NCBI RefSeq assembly: GCF_900129665.1
Contig: NZ_FQWL01000003.1
Coordinates: 62,001 to 126,000, forward strand
Direction of reading: 5' to 3'
DNA from: Flagellimonas flava
Lineage (GTDB): Bacteria > Bacteroidota > Bacteroidia > Flavobacteriales > Flavobacteriaceae
Length of the DNA: 64,000 nucleotides
Positions 46,559 to 54,100 of the stretch are shown here, piece by piece. The notes under the pieces were generated by a model, which saw nothing but the letters and a program-made list of their open reading frames with translations, was not told where the DNA came from and searched no databases. Each line of letters opens with the position of its first letter. The first letter of the stretch is position 1. Position numbers and translations under genes: made by a program.

Positions 46559-47160
46559 TGCATCATTTTTTAAACGCTGTTTCTTACATTTTCCATCCCC
46601 TATTCATTCCTATTGGCGGCACGGTGCTGTATTTTATGGTAACTCCCTATAGCAGTCTGGAGGTTCAGAGTGGAAACATCCTACCTATTTTCATCCTTAC
46701 GGTCATTATCCCCATCATATTCTTTCTTATTCTTAAAAATCTTGGTGTCATCAATTCCATTTTCCTCCCTACCCTACAAGAACGAAAATACCCGCTGTAC
46801 ATAAGTTGCGTTTTGTTGCTGATGATCCTTTACAAGGTAATCCCAAATAACTACGTGCATGAACTGTTTTATTTTTTCACCGGGCTATTAACCGCTACTG
46901 GGGCGGCCCTCATTCTACTTTTCCTGAAGTTTAAGGCCAGTATTCATCTATTGGGTATGGGAAGCCTTCTCATGTTTATGATTGGCCTAAGCATCCATTT
47001 TGAAATCAACATAACATTGGCCATTAGCTTGTTCACATTGTTAACAGGCGTTGTAGCTACCTCAAGGCTATACCTAAAGGCCCATAGCAGGGCGGAACTA
47101 TTGATTGGTTTTTTTATTGGATTGGGATCCCAGTTGCTAATCCTGAAATACTGGTTATAG
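46558..47160 (+). CDS. Polytopic membrane protein, PAP2-like, unknown function
   Basis: A 200-aa hydrophobic protein with about six membrane segments. The segment SRLYLKAHSRAELLIGFFIGLGSQ near the end resembles the last part of a PAP2 phosphatase site (Ser-Arg, His, Glu-rich), but the full three-part PAP2 motif is not visible, so an enzyme function is not claimed. It is translationally coupled to rpoN. Its last 6 nt overlap the end of the convergent PorT-family gene. Confidence 0.75.
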   Translation: MHHFLNAVSYIFHPLFIPIGGTVLYFMVTPYSSLEVQSGNILPIFILTVIIPIIFFLILKNLGVINSIFLPTLQERKYPLYISCVLLLMILYKVIPNNYVHELFYFFTGLLTATGAALILLFLKFKASIHLLGMGSLLMFMIGLSIHFEINITLAISLFTLLTGVVATSRLYLKAHSRAELLIGFFIGLGSQLLILKYWL

Positions 47161-47853
47161 GATATAGAAAATCACTCCGATGCGAAGCACTCTGGTATCT
47201 ATGGGTTCGGTGCCGTTTAGAGATGTACTATCTTCCAACAAAGGATTTAACGCATAATAGGCATTAATGTTCCATGTATTGTACCCAAAGCTCAGTGTAA
47301 GTCCATACTGTAGTTTTTGGATATCATTGTTGGAAAAGCCCTGTGCGCCATTTTCATCTGTAACCAGACGGGAACGACCCGAAAACACATAGCCGATTTT
47401 CCCTCCGGCATAAATCCTCCAAAACTTATAATCCGCAGGCGTGGACGTCCGCCAACGCACTTCCAGCGGAAATTCAATGGCATGGGTCTCCAACTTGCTT
47501 CTAGTAAAATCTTCTGTGCTTCTTACCTCGTAAGTTATCGTATTGGTCTCATTTGATGCGACTAAGTTTGTGTAGTACGAATTGACAGAGTAGCCCAGTC
47601 CCAGTCCCAGTCCGAAATCCCTGTCACTGTTTAATGGGATATCTTTAATAAATCCCATCTGAAGATTATAAGACAGATTCCGTTGCACCACGTCAGAAGG
47701 ACGATCCAATAAAAAGTTGAATCCCAACCCTATATAGAATTGATCTTCCAAATATTTACTATCGACTTCGGAAATACTCTGGGCGCACATGGTGGTACCG
47801 GTGCCACCAAGAACTAAACATAATATAGCTATAGTACAACTAAGACTTCTCAT
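47155..47853 (-). CDS. PorT-family outer-membrane beta-barrel protein
   Basis: A 232-aa protein with a signal peptide (residues 1-24, ending MCAQ) and a run of amphipathic strands ending in IGVIFYIL, typical of small eight-stranded outer-membrane barrels of the PorT-like family (FYIGLGFNFLL, FGLGLGLGYSVN, WRIYAGGKIGYVF, LTLSFGYNTWNINAYYAL). Whether it is the type IX secretion component PorT/SprT itself is not shown; the operon neighbours expected for that gene are absent. The gene end overlaps the convergent membrane protein by 6 nt. Confidence 0.78.
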   Translation of the reverse strand: MRSLSCTIAILCLVLGGTGTTMCAQSISEVDSKYLEDQFYIGLGFNFLLDRPSDVVQRNLSYNLQMGFIKDIPLNSDRDFGLGLGLGYSVNSYYTNLVASNETNTITYEVRSTEDFTRSKLETHAIEFPLEVRWRTSTPADYKFWRIYAGGKIGYVFSGRSRLVTDENGAQGFSNNDIQKLQYGLTLSFGYNTWNINAYYALNPLLEDSTSLNGTEPIDTRVLRIGVIFYIL

Positions 47854-47861
47854 CTAGATTA

Positions 47862-47869
47862 CAAAAGTA
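47862..47869 (-). promoter_or_regulatory. -7 box close to the PorT-family start
   Basis: TACTTTTG on the minus strand, 9 nt before the ATG at 47853. Transcription would begin almost at the start codon. No -33 box is seen at the right distance. Confidence 0.3.
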
Positions 47870-47954
47870 AAACAAACCAAAGTACACATCTGGATTGTTA
47901 TTAATGAAATTTGTCAGCATACCTTCACATTATTGGTATTGCTAATAATGAGCA

Positions 47955-47989
47955 TAAAAAAACGCTCCAAAACCATGTTCTGGAGCGTT
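47955..47989 (-). terminator. Terminator of the exbB-exbD operon
   Basis: On the minus strand AACGCTCCA / TGGAGCGTT (9 bp, loop of 11 nt) is followed by a T-run. It lies 23 nt after the second exbD stop. Confidence 0.88.
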
Positions 47990-48012
47990 TTCCACTAAAT
48001 CTAAGTTATTGC

Positions 48013-48495
48013 CTACTGCAAATTGTTAAAGGCATTACCCTCATAGGTCGTATAGTTGACCTTTAGAGCGTTAACTTCCCTTAATTGTTGTTTAATATCA
48101 GCAATAAGGCCCATATTGGCATCCTTATCCACCTTAAGAGCAGTAGTCAATACATTTTGTAATTCTTGTGGTTTTTTGGCGCGTTCCGCTAAAATATAGG
48201 AACCCACCTCATCGACACTGGCAAATTTATCATTCAACTGGATTTTTGGTTCTGTACCAAAAACCTTTTGATATTCTTGAGTGGGTTTACCCACATAGAT
48301 ATAGATCACCCTGTCTTTCTTCTCAAGCTTCTTAATCTCAGAAGCATTGGGAAGCGTATTTTCAACCAACAAAGAACTATCCTTCATAGTTGTAACTGTC
48401 ATAAAGAAAAACAGTAACATAAAGACGATGTCGGGAAGCGAAGCAGTGGATACCGCTGGCAAATCCCCATCCTTCTTTTTTGCAAATTTTGCCAT
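48013..48495 (-). CDS. exbD: ExbD/TolR family protein (second copy)
   Basis: A 160-aa protein with a short cytoplasmic N-terminus, one membrane segment (LPDIVFMLLFFFMTVTTM) carrying the Asp needed for proton use, and a periplasmic domain. ExbD works with ExbB to power TonB-dependent transport across the outer membrane. It is the last gene of the exbB-orf-exbD-exbD operon, 11 nt after the first exbD. Confidence 0.9.
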   Translation of the reverse strand: MAKFAKKKDGDLPAVSTASLPDIVFMLLFFFMTVTTMKDSSLLVENTLPNASEIKKLEKKDRVIYIYVGKPTQEYQKVFGTEPKIQLNDKFASVDEVGSYILAERAKKPQELQNVLTTALKVDKDANMGLIADIKQQLREVNALKVNYTTYEGNAFNNLQ

Positions 48496-48506
48496 ACTAT
48501 TTTAGT

Positions 48507-49112
48507 TTAATTGGTTGATGTTTCCGCCTCGGACAGTTTCTGTGGAAACATGTCCTGAACGCGCTTAACTTTGTCCTTTAAATCATCCCTCACGTTAGAC
48601 GGCGTTTCTGGATTTAGATATTCCGATTCCATCTCCGTAAAGTCCCTTCCGAACAATTTTTGAGCTTCTCGGTTTCTCAAATCATTATACGCTCCTACCA
48701 ACTCATTCTGAACCGTTATATAAGTACTATACTTTGTTTCACGGTCGTTTTTTAAGGAAATAATTGCTTTTGAAGGATTATCAGATGAAGCAGGATCTTT
48801 TCTGCCACCGCAATAGTTGCATGATCCATCGGCCCCATTTTCCAAGAAAGCCATAGCGGCACTTCTTAAACCTTTTAAGTCCATCAATTCGTCCTCTACA
48901 AGCAACTGACCATTTTTATTGATGTTTACCGTAAAAATGTTCTTCTGTTTGATAACTACGTCCTCCTCTGGCGGTTCCATAGGTGGCAACATACGATCTA
49001 ATCCCGCATCAGTCTCAATGGTTGTGGTAACCAAGAAAAAGATAAGTAACAAGAAAGCAATGTCTGCCATAGAACCGGCATTCACTTCAGGTGCTCCTTT
49101 TCTTCTAGGCAT
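48507..49112 (-). CDS. exbD: ExbD/TolR family protein (first copy)
   Basis: A 201-aa protein with the membrane segment NAGSMADIAFLLLIFFLVTTTIETD (Asp conserved) and a longer periplasmic domain. That domain has the sequence SCNYCGGRKD, a Cys-x2-Cys pair not present in the second copy. It is 13 nt downstream of the small membrane protein. A pair of different ExbD proteins next to one ExbB is common in Bacteroidota. Confidence 0.9.
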   Translation of the reverse strand: MPRRKGAPEVNAGSMADIAFLLLIFFLVTTTIETDAGLDRMLPPMEPPEEDVVIKQKNIFTVNINKNGQLLVEDELMDLKGLRSAAMAFLENGADGSCNYCGGRKDPASSDNPSKAIISLKNDRETKYSTYITVQNELVGAYNDLRNREAQKLFGRDFTEMESEYLNPETPSNVRDDLKDKVKRVQDMFPQKLSEAETSTN

Positions 49113-49125
49113 AACTTTTAGTTTT

Positions 49126-49563
49126 TTACTTAACGAACATTTTTTTCAAACCTGGGAAGACCATAAGCACTACAGCCACGGCGGTAAGGATAAAGAATAC
49201 ATTCAATCCCATCCCAATATTCTTAACTGTACTTTCCGTTGCTCCTTTATCTGCCATGGCATCAGCTACCGCCTTTGCCTCAGCTCCAGAAGAAAGTCCA
49301 TAAGAAATAGCAACAACAATTGCCAATCCACCAATACCAAACAATGCCTTTTTAAGGCTGCCCGGAGTGGACAACAATTTCTTAAGCCCAAAAAACACTG
49401 TAGCAATAACAGCAATGGCCAATAACAGGTACATAATGATAAACATGAAGTTCATTGAACCACTGTTTATAGCATCAGGGTCATCACCGGAAGGCATACC
49501 AAACCAAAGTACCGTAGCCAACAGCCCTATGATGATAAGTACTATTTTAATTATTTTATTCAT
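49126..49563 (-). CDS. Small four-helix membrane protein in the exbB operon, unknown function
   Basis: A 145-aa protein with four hydrophobic segments (about residues 5-22, 36-60, 72-92, 118-138), separated by a Ala/Lys/Asp-rich loop (GAEAKAVADAMADKGATE). No known domain is recognised. It lies between exbB and exbD, 25 and 13 nt from them, so it probably belongs to the energy-transducing complex or assists its assembly. Confidence 0.8.
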   Translation of the reverse strand: MNKIIKIVLIIIGLLATVLWFGMPSGDDPDAINSGSMNFMFIIMYLLLAIAVIATVFFGLKKLLSTPGSLKKALFGIGGLAIVVAISYGLSSGAEAKAVADAMADKGATESTVKNIGMGLNVFFILTAVAVVLMVFPGLKKMFVK

Positions 49564-49588
49564 GACTCTCGATAGTTTTAGTTCGTAA

Positions 49589-50323
49589 TTATTTCTTGTG
49601 CGCCGCCAACATATCTATTAGAGATATGGAGGAGTCTTCCATGTCGTTTACGATACTATCGATTTTAGCAATAATATAGTTGTAGAAAATTTGAAGGATA
49701 ATCGCCGTAATAAGACCAAATACTGTGGTCAATAAAGCAACCTGAATATCACCTGCAATCAACGAGGCGCTCAAGTTACCAACAGCAGCAATTTTCTGGA
49801 ATGCCGCAATCATACCGATTACCGTACCCATGAACCCAAGCATGGGCGCAATTGCGATAAAGAGAGATAACCATGAAACATTCTTTTCCAATTGACCCAT
49901 CTGAACACCACCATAAGCTACAACAGCTTTTTCAGCGGATTCCAATCCTTCTCCAGCTCTATCCAAACCTTGGTAGAAAATGGAAGCAACAGGTCCTTTT
50001 GTGTTTCTGCACACTTCTTTTGCAGCTTCTACCCCACCTGAAGCCAATGCGTCCTCAACTTGCTGCTTTAGTTTGGCAGAGTTGGTACTGGCAAGGTTAA
50101 GATAAATTATTCTTTCAATGGCGACGGCCAATCCCAAGATCAAACATAATAGTACAATTCCCATGAAGGCAGGACCCCCTTGAATAAATTGTTCTTTCAG
50201 TACTTGGGTGAAACCTTTGCCCGCTTCGGCCGCAGCTTCATCTTGAAACATGGCTGCAGAAGCAGTTGTGGTTCCCATAACAAACATTCCGGCAGCAGCC
50301 AGAGTAAAGGATAATTTTTTCAT
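49589..50323 (-). CDS. exbB: MotA/TolQ/ExbB proton channel family protein
   Basis: A 244-aa protein beginning with a signal-like segment (MKKLSFTLAAAGMFVMGTTTASAA), then three membrane helices. The conserved proton-channel part is APMLGFMGTVIGMIAAFQKIA and ALLTTVFGLITAIILQIFYNY. ExbB forms the stator with ExbD. The ATG at 50323 is chosen over an in-frame TTG at 50332. It is the first gene of a four-gene operon. Confidence 0.92.
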   Translation of the reverse strand: MKKLSFTLAAAGMFVMGTTTASAAMFQDEAAAEAGKGFTQVLKEQFIQGGPAFMGIVLLCLILGLAVAIERIIYLNLASTNSAKLKQQVEDALASGGVEAAKEVCRNTKGPVASIFYQGLDRAGEGLESAEKAVVAYGGVQMGQLEKNVSWLSLFIAIAPMLGFMGTVIGMIAAFQKIAAVGNLSASLIAGDIQVALLTTVFGLITAIILQIFYNYIIAKIDSIVNDMEDSSISLIDMLAAHKK

Positions 50324-50329
50324 TTTTCT

Positions 50330-50337
50330 CAAACTTA
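50330..50337 (-). promoter_or_regulatory. -7 box close to the exbB start
   Basis: TAAGTTTG on the minus strand, its G 7 nt from the exbB ATG. If used, the transcript would be leaderless or nearly so. Confidence 0.3.
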
Positions 50338-50401
50338 AATTTAGTTAGTTAATAATGTTAAAGATATAAAAATTTTATAATTGAAAAATTAAAATACCTA
50401 G

Positions 50402-50489
50402 CAGAGAGGAAGGGATTCGAACCCTCGATACACTTTTGGTGTATACACACTTTCCAGGCGTGCGCCTTCGACCACTCGGCCACCTCTCT
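50402..50489 (-). tRNA. tRNA-Ser (anticodon GGA)
   Basis: An 88-nt tRNA with the long variable arm of class II. The acceptor stem AGAGAGG / CCTCTCT pairs over 7 bp with discriminator G, usual for Ser. The anticodon loop CTGGAAA gives GGA, reading UCC/UCU. The variable arm contains TATACAC / GTGTATC. The T-arm is GAGGGTTCGAATCCCTTC. CCA is not encoded. Confidence 0.95.
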
Positions 50490-50556
50490 AATTTGTATAG
50501 TTAGGCCGAGCAATAAACAAAAAAATAATTATTAAATGAAATTTGGGGCGTTAATT

Positions 50557-51588
50557 TTAGTCCATTTCACCCCGTATCGAAGTCTCAAAAATGGTCTTGA
50601 ACAACTTTCCTGACACCCCATTGCCTAAAAGGTACATAGCCTTGGCAACAGCTGCCTCGGTTGTAATGTCCTTTCCATTAACCAATTGCAATTCCTTGAG
50701 CTTTTCGCTTGTCTCATAATGTCCCATGGAAACCGCTCCGCCAGAACACTGGGTCACATTGATGATATGGAGTCCAGCTTTAACGGCCGCTTCAACAGCG
50801 GAAAGAAACCAATCGTCCATGGGGGCATTTCCCGCCCCGTAGGTCTCCAGAATGAGGGCCTTAAGTCCCGAAATGGTCAATATGGATGTCAGTACCTGCT
50901 CGTTCAATCCAGGAAAAAGCTTTAACACAGCCACATTGTTGTCCATGTTTTTGTGTACCACCAGCGATCTGCCTCCATTCTTGGTTTTGGTTAGATACTC
51001 ATGGTGAACATTTAAATGCACTCCTGATTCCACCAGAGGAGGATAGTTCAACGAAGCGAAGGCCTGAAAATGCTCGGCATTGATTTTAGTGGTCCTATTG
51101 GCCCGGTATAATTTGTACTCAAAATAAAGACCAACTTCCTGAATAAGCGGTCTACCCTTCTCACGAAGGGCTGCAATCTCTATAGAAGTAATAAGGTTTT
51201 CCTTGGCATCGGTCCGTAAATCCCCAATGGGTAATTGCGACCCTGTGAAAATCACAGGTTTTGATAAGTTCTCCAACATAAAGCTCAAAGCAGAAGCAGA
51301 GTAACTCATAGTATCACTTCCATGAAGTACCACAAAACCATCATACACATTGTAATTCTCATCGATTATCGAAGCAATTTCACCCCAATAGGTCGGGTTC
51401 ATATTGGAGGAATCAATGGGTCGGTCAAAGGAAACCCCTTTGATATTGCAATCCAATTGGTTTAATTCGGGAATATTGCCAACCAATTCTTCAAAATTGA
51501 AAGCTTTTAAGGCACCAGTATCATAATCCTTTACCATGCCAATGGTTCCTCCTGTGTAAATGAGGAGAATGTTCGTTTCTTCTTTCAT
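50557..51588 (-). CDS. ansA: Type I (cytoplasmic) L-asparaginase
   Basis: A 343-aa asparaginase with both catalytic threonine motifs, YTGGTIGM near the start and LHGSDTMSYSASAL further on. No signal peptide is present, which fits the low-affinity cytoplasmic type. It starts 3 nt after the tatD stop and so is in the same operon. The product aspartate would feed central metabolism. Confidence 0.92.
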   Translation of the reverse strand: MKEETNILLIYTGGTIGMVKDYDTGALKAFNFEELVGNIPELNQLDCNIKGVSFDRPIDSSNMNPTYWGEIASIIDENYNVYDGFVVLHGSDTMSYSASALSFMLENLSKPVIFTGSQLPIGDLRTDAKENLITSIEIAALREKGRPLIQEVGLYFEYKLYRANRTTKINAEHFQAFASLNYPPLVESGVHLNVHHEYLTKTKNGGRSLVVHKNMDNNVAVLKLFPGLNEQVLTSILTISGLKALILETYGAGNAPMDDWFLSAVEAAVKAGLHIINVTQCSGGAVSMGHYETSEKLKELQLVNGKDITTEAAVAKAMYLLGNGVSGKLFKTIFETSIRGEMD

Positions 51589-51591
51589 ACC

Positions 51592-52359
51592 TTAAATACC
51601 AAAAACTTGTTTTGAATTGGACGTGGTGGTTTCCGCAATCTGAGCCTGAGGCAGATCATAGATCAACGAGAGTTTTTCCAGCACCTTTATAATATAGGAA
51701 CTTTCATTTCTCTTACCCCGATACGGGACAGGCGCCAGATAAGGCGAATCCGTTTCCAAAACTATATGCTTCAAATCAATCTGGTTTAAAAACTGATCGA
51801 TTTTTCCATTTTTAAAAGTGGCCACTCCCCCAATACCTAGCTTCATATTATAGGACAAGGCCCTATGGGCCTGTTCCAGGGTTCCTGTAAAGCAATGAAA
51901 AATCCCGTACAAACCATCTCCCTTCTCCTGCTCAAGTATCTCAAAAATCTCATTAAAAGATTCCCTACAATGAATCACTATAGGAAGTTGCAACCGCTTC
52001 GCCAATCGGATTTGATGTACGAAAGCTTCTTGTTGCTGCTTCAAATAACTCTTGTCCCAATACAAGTCAATCCCAATTTCCCCAACGGCATAAAATTTTC
52101 TGGATGATAACATTTCCTCCACATGTGCCAACTCCTCCTTATAGTTATCCTTTACATGGGTTGGATGAAGTCCCATCATCAAAAAAACATTGTCAGGGTA
52201 TTCCCTTTCCAAGTCGAGCATGGCCTTGGTGTAGGTAGAATCTATGGCCGGAATAAAGAAGCGTTCCACCCCCTGTTCAATAGCATTTTGAATGATCTGG
52301 TTTCGGTCTTCATCGAAAGCCTCACTATATAAATGTGTATGGGTATCCGTAATTAGCAT
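51592..52359 (-). CDS. tatD: TatD family metal-dependent hydrolase
   Basis: A 255-aa TIM-barrel nuclease-type protein. Metal ligands are visible in order: DTHTHLYSE, EIGIDLYW, IHCRES, FHCFTG and ETDSPYLAP. TatD proteins have 3'-5' exonuclease or DNase activity and are not part of the Tat exporter. It forms an operon with ansA, and its start lies 31 nt from the divergent protease gene. Confidence 0.94.
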   Translation of the reverse strand: MLITDTHTHLYSEAFDEDRNQIIQNAIEQGVERFFIPAIDSTYTKAMLDLEREYPDNVFLMMGLHPTHVKDNYKEELAHVEEMLSSRKFYAVGEIGIDLYWDKSYLKQQQEAFVHQIRLAKRLQLPIVIHCRESFNEIFEILEQEKGDGLYGIFHCFTGTLEQAHRALSYNMKLGIGGVATFKNGKIDQFLNQIDLKHIVLETDSPYLAPVPYRGKRNESSYIIKVLEKLSLIYDLPQAQIAETTTSNSKQVFGI

Positions 52360-52363
52360 ACCG

Positions 52364-52371
52364 CAAAAATA
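52364..52371 (-). promoter_or_regulatory. -7 box close to the tatD start
   Basis: TATTTTTG on the minus strand, its G 5 nt from the ATG. Initiation would be essentially at the start codon. It lies in a 31-nt intergenic stretch shared with the divergent protease gene. Confidence 0.3.
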
Positions 52372-52390
52372 GGTTTATCTTTAAGAAAAA

Positions 52391-52837
52391 ATGCGAATGA
52401 AATCCCTCAAAAAGTTTCTAAGGTCAAAAAGCTACGTGCGCATTCCGCTGGTGTTGACCGAAACCAATCATTTTGAGATAACTGCCAAAATCAATGGGGT
52501 TTCAGGCCGCTTTATTTTGGATACGGGAGCCTCCAACACCTGCGTGGGAATGGACAAAATTGAATTCTTTCAGATGGTCTCTGAAGTATCGGACATTAAA
52601 GCAGCAGGAGCCGGAGCTACCGAAATGGAAACCCTTATATCTTCCAAAAACAAAATTGAAATTGGTGATTGGTCCAAGAAAAAACACAAAATCGTTTTAT
52701 TCGACCTAATCCATGTAAATCAAGCCTTGACGTCGCACAATTCACTACCCGTTGATGGGATTATCGGAGCGGATATCCTAAAGAAGGGAAAAGCGGTAAT
52801 CGATTACAATAAAAAAAACCTTTACTTAAAAAAGTAA
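52391..52837 (+). CDS. Retropepsin-like aspartic protease
   Basis: A 148-aa clan AA protease. The active site is FILDTGASNTCV (Asp44 counted from 52391, or Asp42 from the alternative ATG at 52397). The second hydrophobic motif is DGIIGADIL. As in retroviral enzymes it should work as a dimer of single-domain subunits. No signal peptide or lipobox is evident. Its substrate is unknown. It is divergent from tatD and convergent with sucA-sucB. Confidence 0.88.
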   Translation: MRMKSLKKFLRSKSYVRIPLVLTETNHFEITAKINGVSGRFILDTGASNTCVGMDKIEFFQMVSEVSDIKAAGAGATEMETLISSKNKIEIGDWSKKKHKIVLFDLIHVNQALTSHNSLPVDGIIGADILKKGKAVIDYNKKNLYLKK

Positions 52838-52846
52838 AGGCCTTTT
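52811..52846. terminator. Bidirectional terminator between the protease gene and sucB
   Basis: The stem CCTTTACTT / AAGTAAAGG with a 4-nt loop has eight A residues on one side (a T-run for the minus strand) and CCTTTT on the other. It ends sucB transcription strongly and protease transcription weakly. The protease stop codon lies in the stem. Confidence 0.85.
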
Positions 52847-52867
52847 ACAATTTAAAAATTGTATTGC

Positions 52868-54088
52868 CTAAAGCTCTAAAGCCTTTTTCACATTATTGTC
52901 CATCAACAATTCTTCAGGACTTTCCAATGCCTCCTTCACGGCTACCAAGAATCCCACGGATTCCTTACCGTCAATAATTCTGTGATCATAGGAAAGCGCC
53001 ACATACATTATTGGGGCAATAACCACCTGACCATCCTTAGCGATGGGTCGTTCCACAATGTTGTGCATGCCTAAGATTGCACTTTGAGGCGGATTGATGA
53101 TTGGCGTGGACAACATAGAACCAAAGACCCCTCCATTGGTAATGGTAAAGGTTCCACCTGTCATTTCATCAACTGTAATCTCACCTTCCCTTGCGCGAAT
53201 GGCCAATCTTTTCACCTCAGATTCCACCCCTCGGAACGTTAAATTCTCTGCATTTCTTATAACGGGCACCATGAGTCCCTTAGGTCCGGAAACCGCGATA
53301 CTGATATCGCAAAAATCGAAAGACAGCATTTCCTTGCCATCGATCATAGAGTTTACAGCGGGATACATTTCCAATGCCCGTACCACAGCTTTAGTGAAAA
53401 AGGACATAAATCCTAAGCTTACACCATGCTTCTCTTTAAAAGTTTCCTTGTATTCCTTACGAAGCGCAAAAATAGGCGACATGTCCACCTCGTTAAAGGT
53501 GGTCAACATTGCCGTTTCGTTTTTTGCAGCAACCAAACGTTCAGCAACCTTTCTACGCAACATGGAAAGTTTTGAGCGGGATTCACCACGACTGCCGCCA
53601 GTTGGTGTTCCCATGGACGGAACTGCTTTTACAGCATCTTCCTTGGTAATTCTACCGTCTCTTCCTGTTCCTGTTACCGCAGCGGCCTCAACTCCTTTTT
53701 CATCAAGGATTTTCTTGGCTGCTGGTGATGGTGTTCCAGAAGCGTATGTTTCTTTTTTAGTCTCGGTCGGTTTGGGAGCTTCGGCCTTAGCCGGTTCTTC
53801 CTTGGTTTCCTTTGTCTCAGCAGCAGGGGCAGCATCACCTTCGGGCTTTGCGGCACTGGTATCGATCAAACAAACCACTTCCCCTACGGCCACGGCATCG
53901 CCTTCCTCTGCCTTCAATGTAATCACTCCGCTTTCTTCCGCTGGCAACTCCAAAGTAGCTTTATCGGAATCGACCTCTGCGATAGCCTGATCTTTTTCCA
54001 CATAATCCCCATCTTGCACCAACCATTCTGCTATTTCTACCTCGGTAATGGATTCCCCCGGTGAGGGAACTTTCATTTCTAAAACCAT
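52868..54088 (-). CDS. sucB: Dihydrolipoyl succinyltransferase, E2 of 2-oxoglutarate dehydrogenase
   Basis: A 406-aa E2 protein. The lipoyl domain has the lipoylated Lys43 ([12 protein letters not shown]). An Ala/Pro/Lys/Glu linker follows, then the peripheral-subunit-binding domain ([13 protein letters not shown]...[13 protein letters not shown]) and the acyltransferase core with the catalytic [11 protein letters not shown] near the C-terminus. It is 12 nt downstream of sucA. E3 is not in the window. Confidence 0.96.
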   Translation of the reverse strand: MVLEMKVPSPGESITEVEIAEWLVQDGDYVEKDQAIAEVDSDKATLELPAEESGVITLKAEEGDAVAVGEVVCLIDTSAAKPEGDAAPAAETKETKEEPAKAEAPKPTETKKETYASGTPSPAAKKILDEKGVEAAAVTGTGRDGRITKEDAVKAVPSMGTPTGGSRGESRSKLSMLRRKVAERLVAAKNETAMLTTFNEVDMSPIFALRKEYKETFKEKHGVSLGFMSFFTKAVVRALEMYPAVNSMIDGKEMLSFDFCDISIAVSGPKGLMVPVIRNAENLTFRGVESEVKRLAIRAREGEITVDEMTGGTFTITNGGVFGSMLSTPIINPPQSAILGMHNIVERPIAKDGQVVIAPIMYVALSYDHRIIDGKESVGFLVAVKEALESPEELLMDNNVKKALEL

Positions 54089-54100
54089 CTTATTTTAGTT

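Noticed and set aside
53094..53990. 298-codon open frame on the plus strand opposite sucB
   Set aside because: It is antisense to a clear dihydrolipoyl succinyltransferase gene; the product is a Ser/Ala/Pro-rich shadow without a domain.
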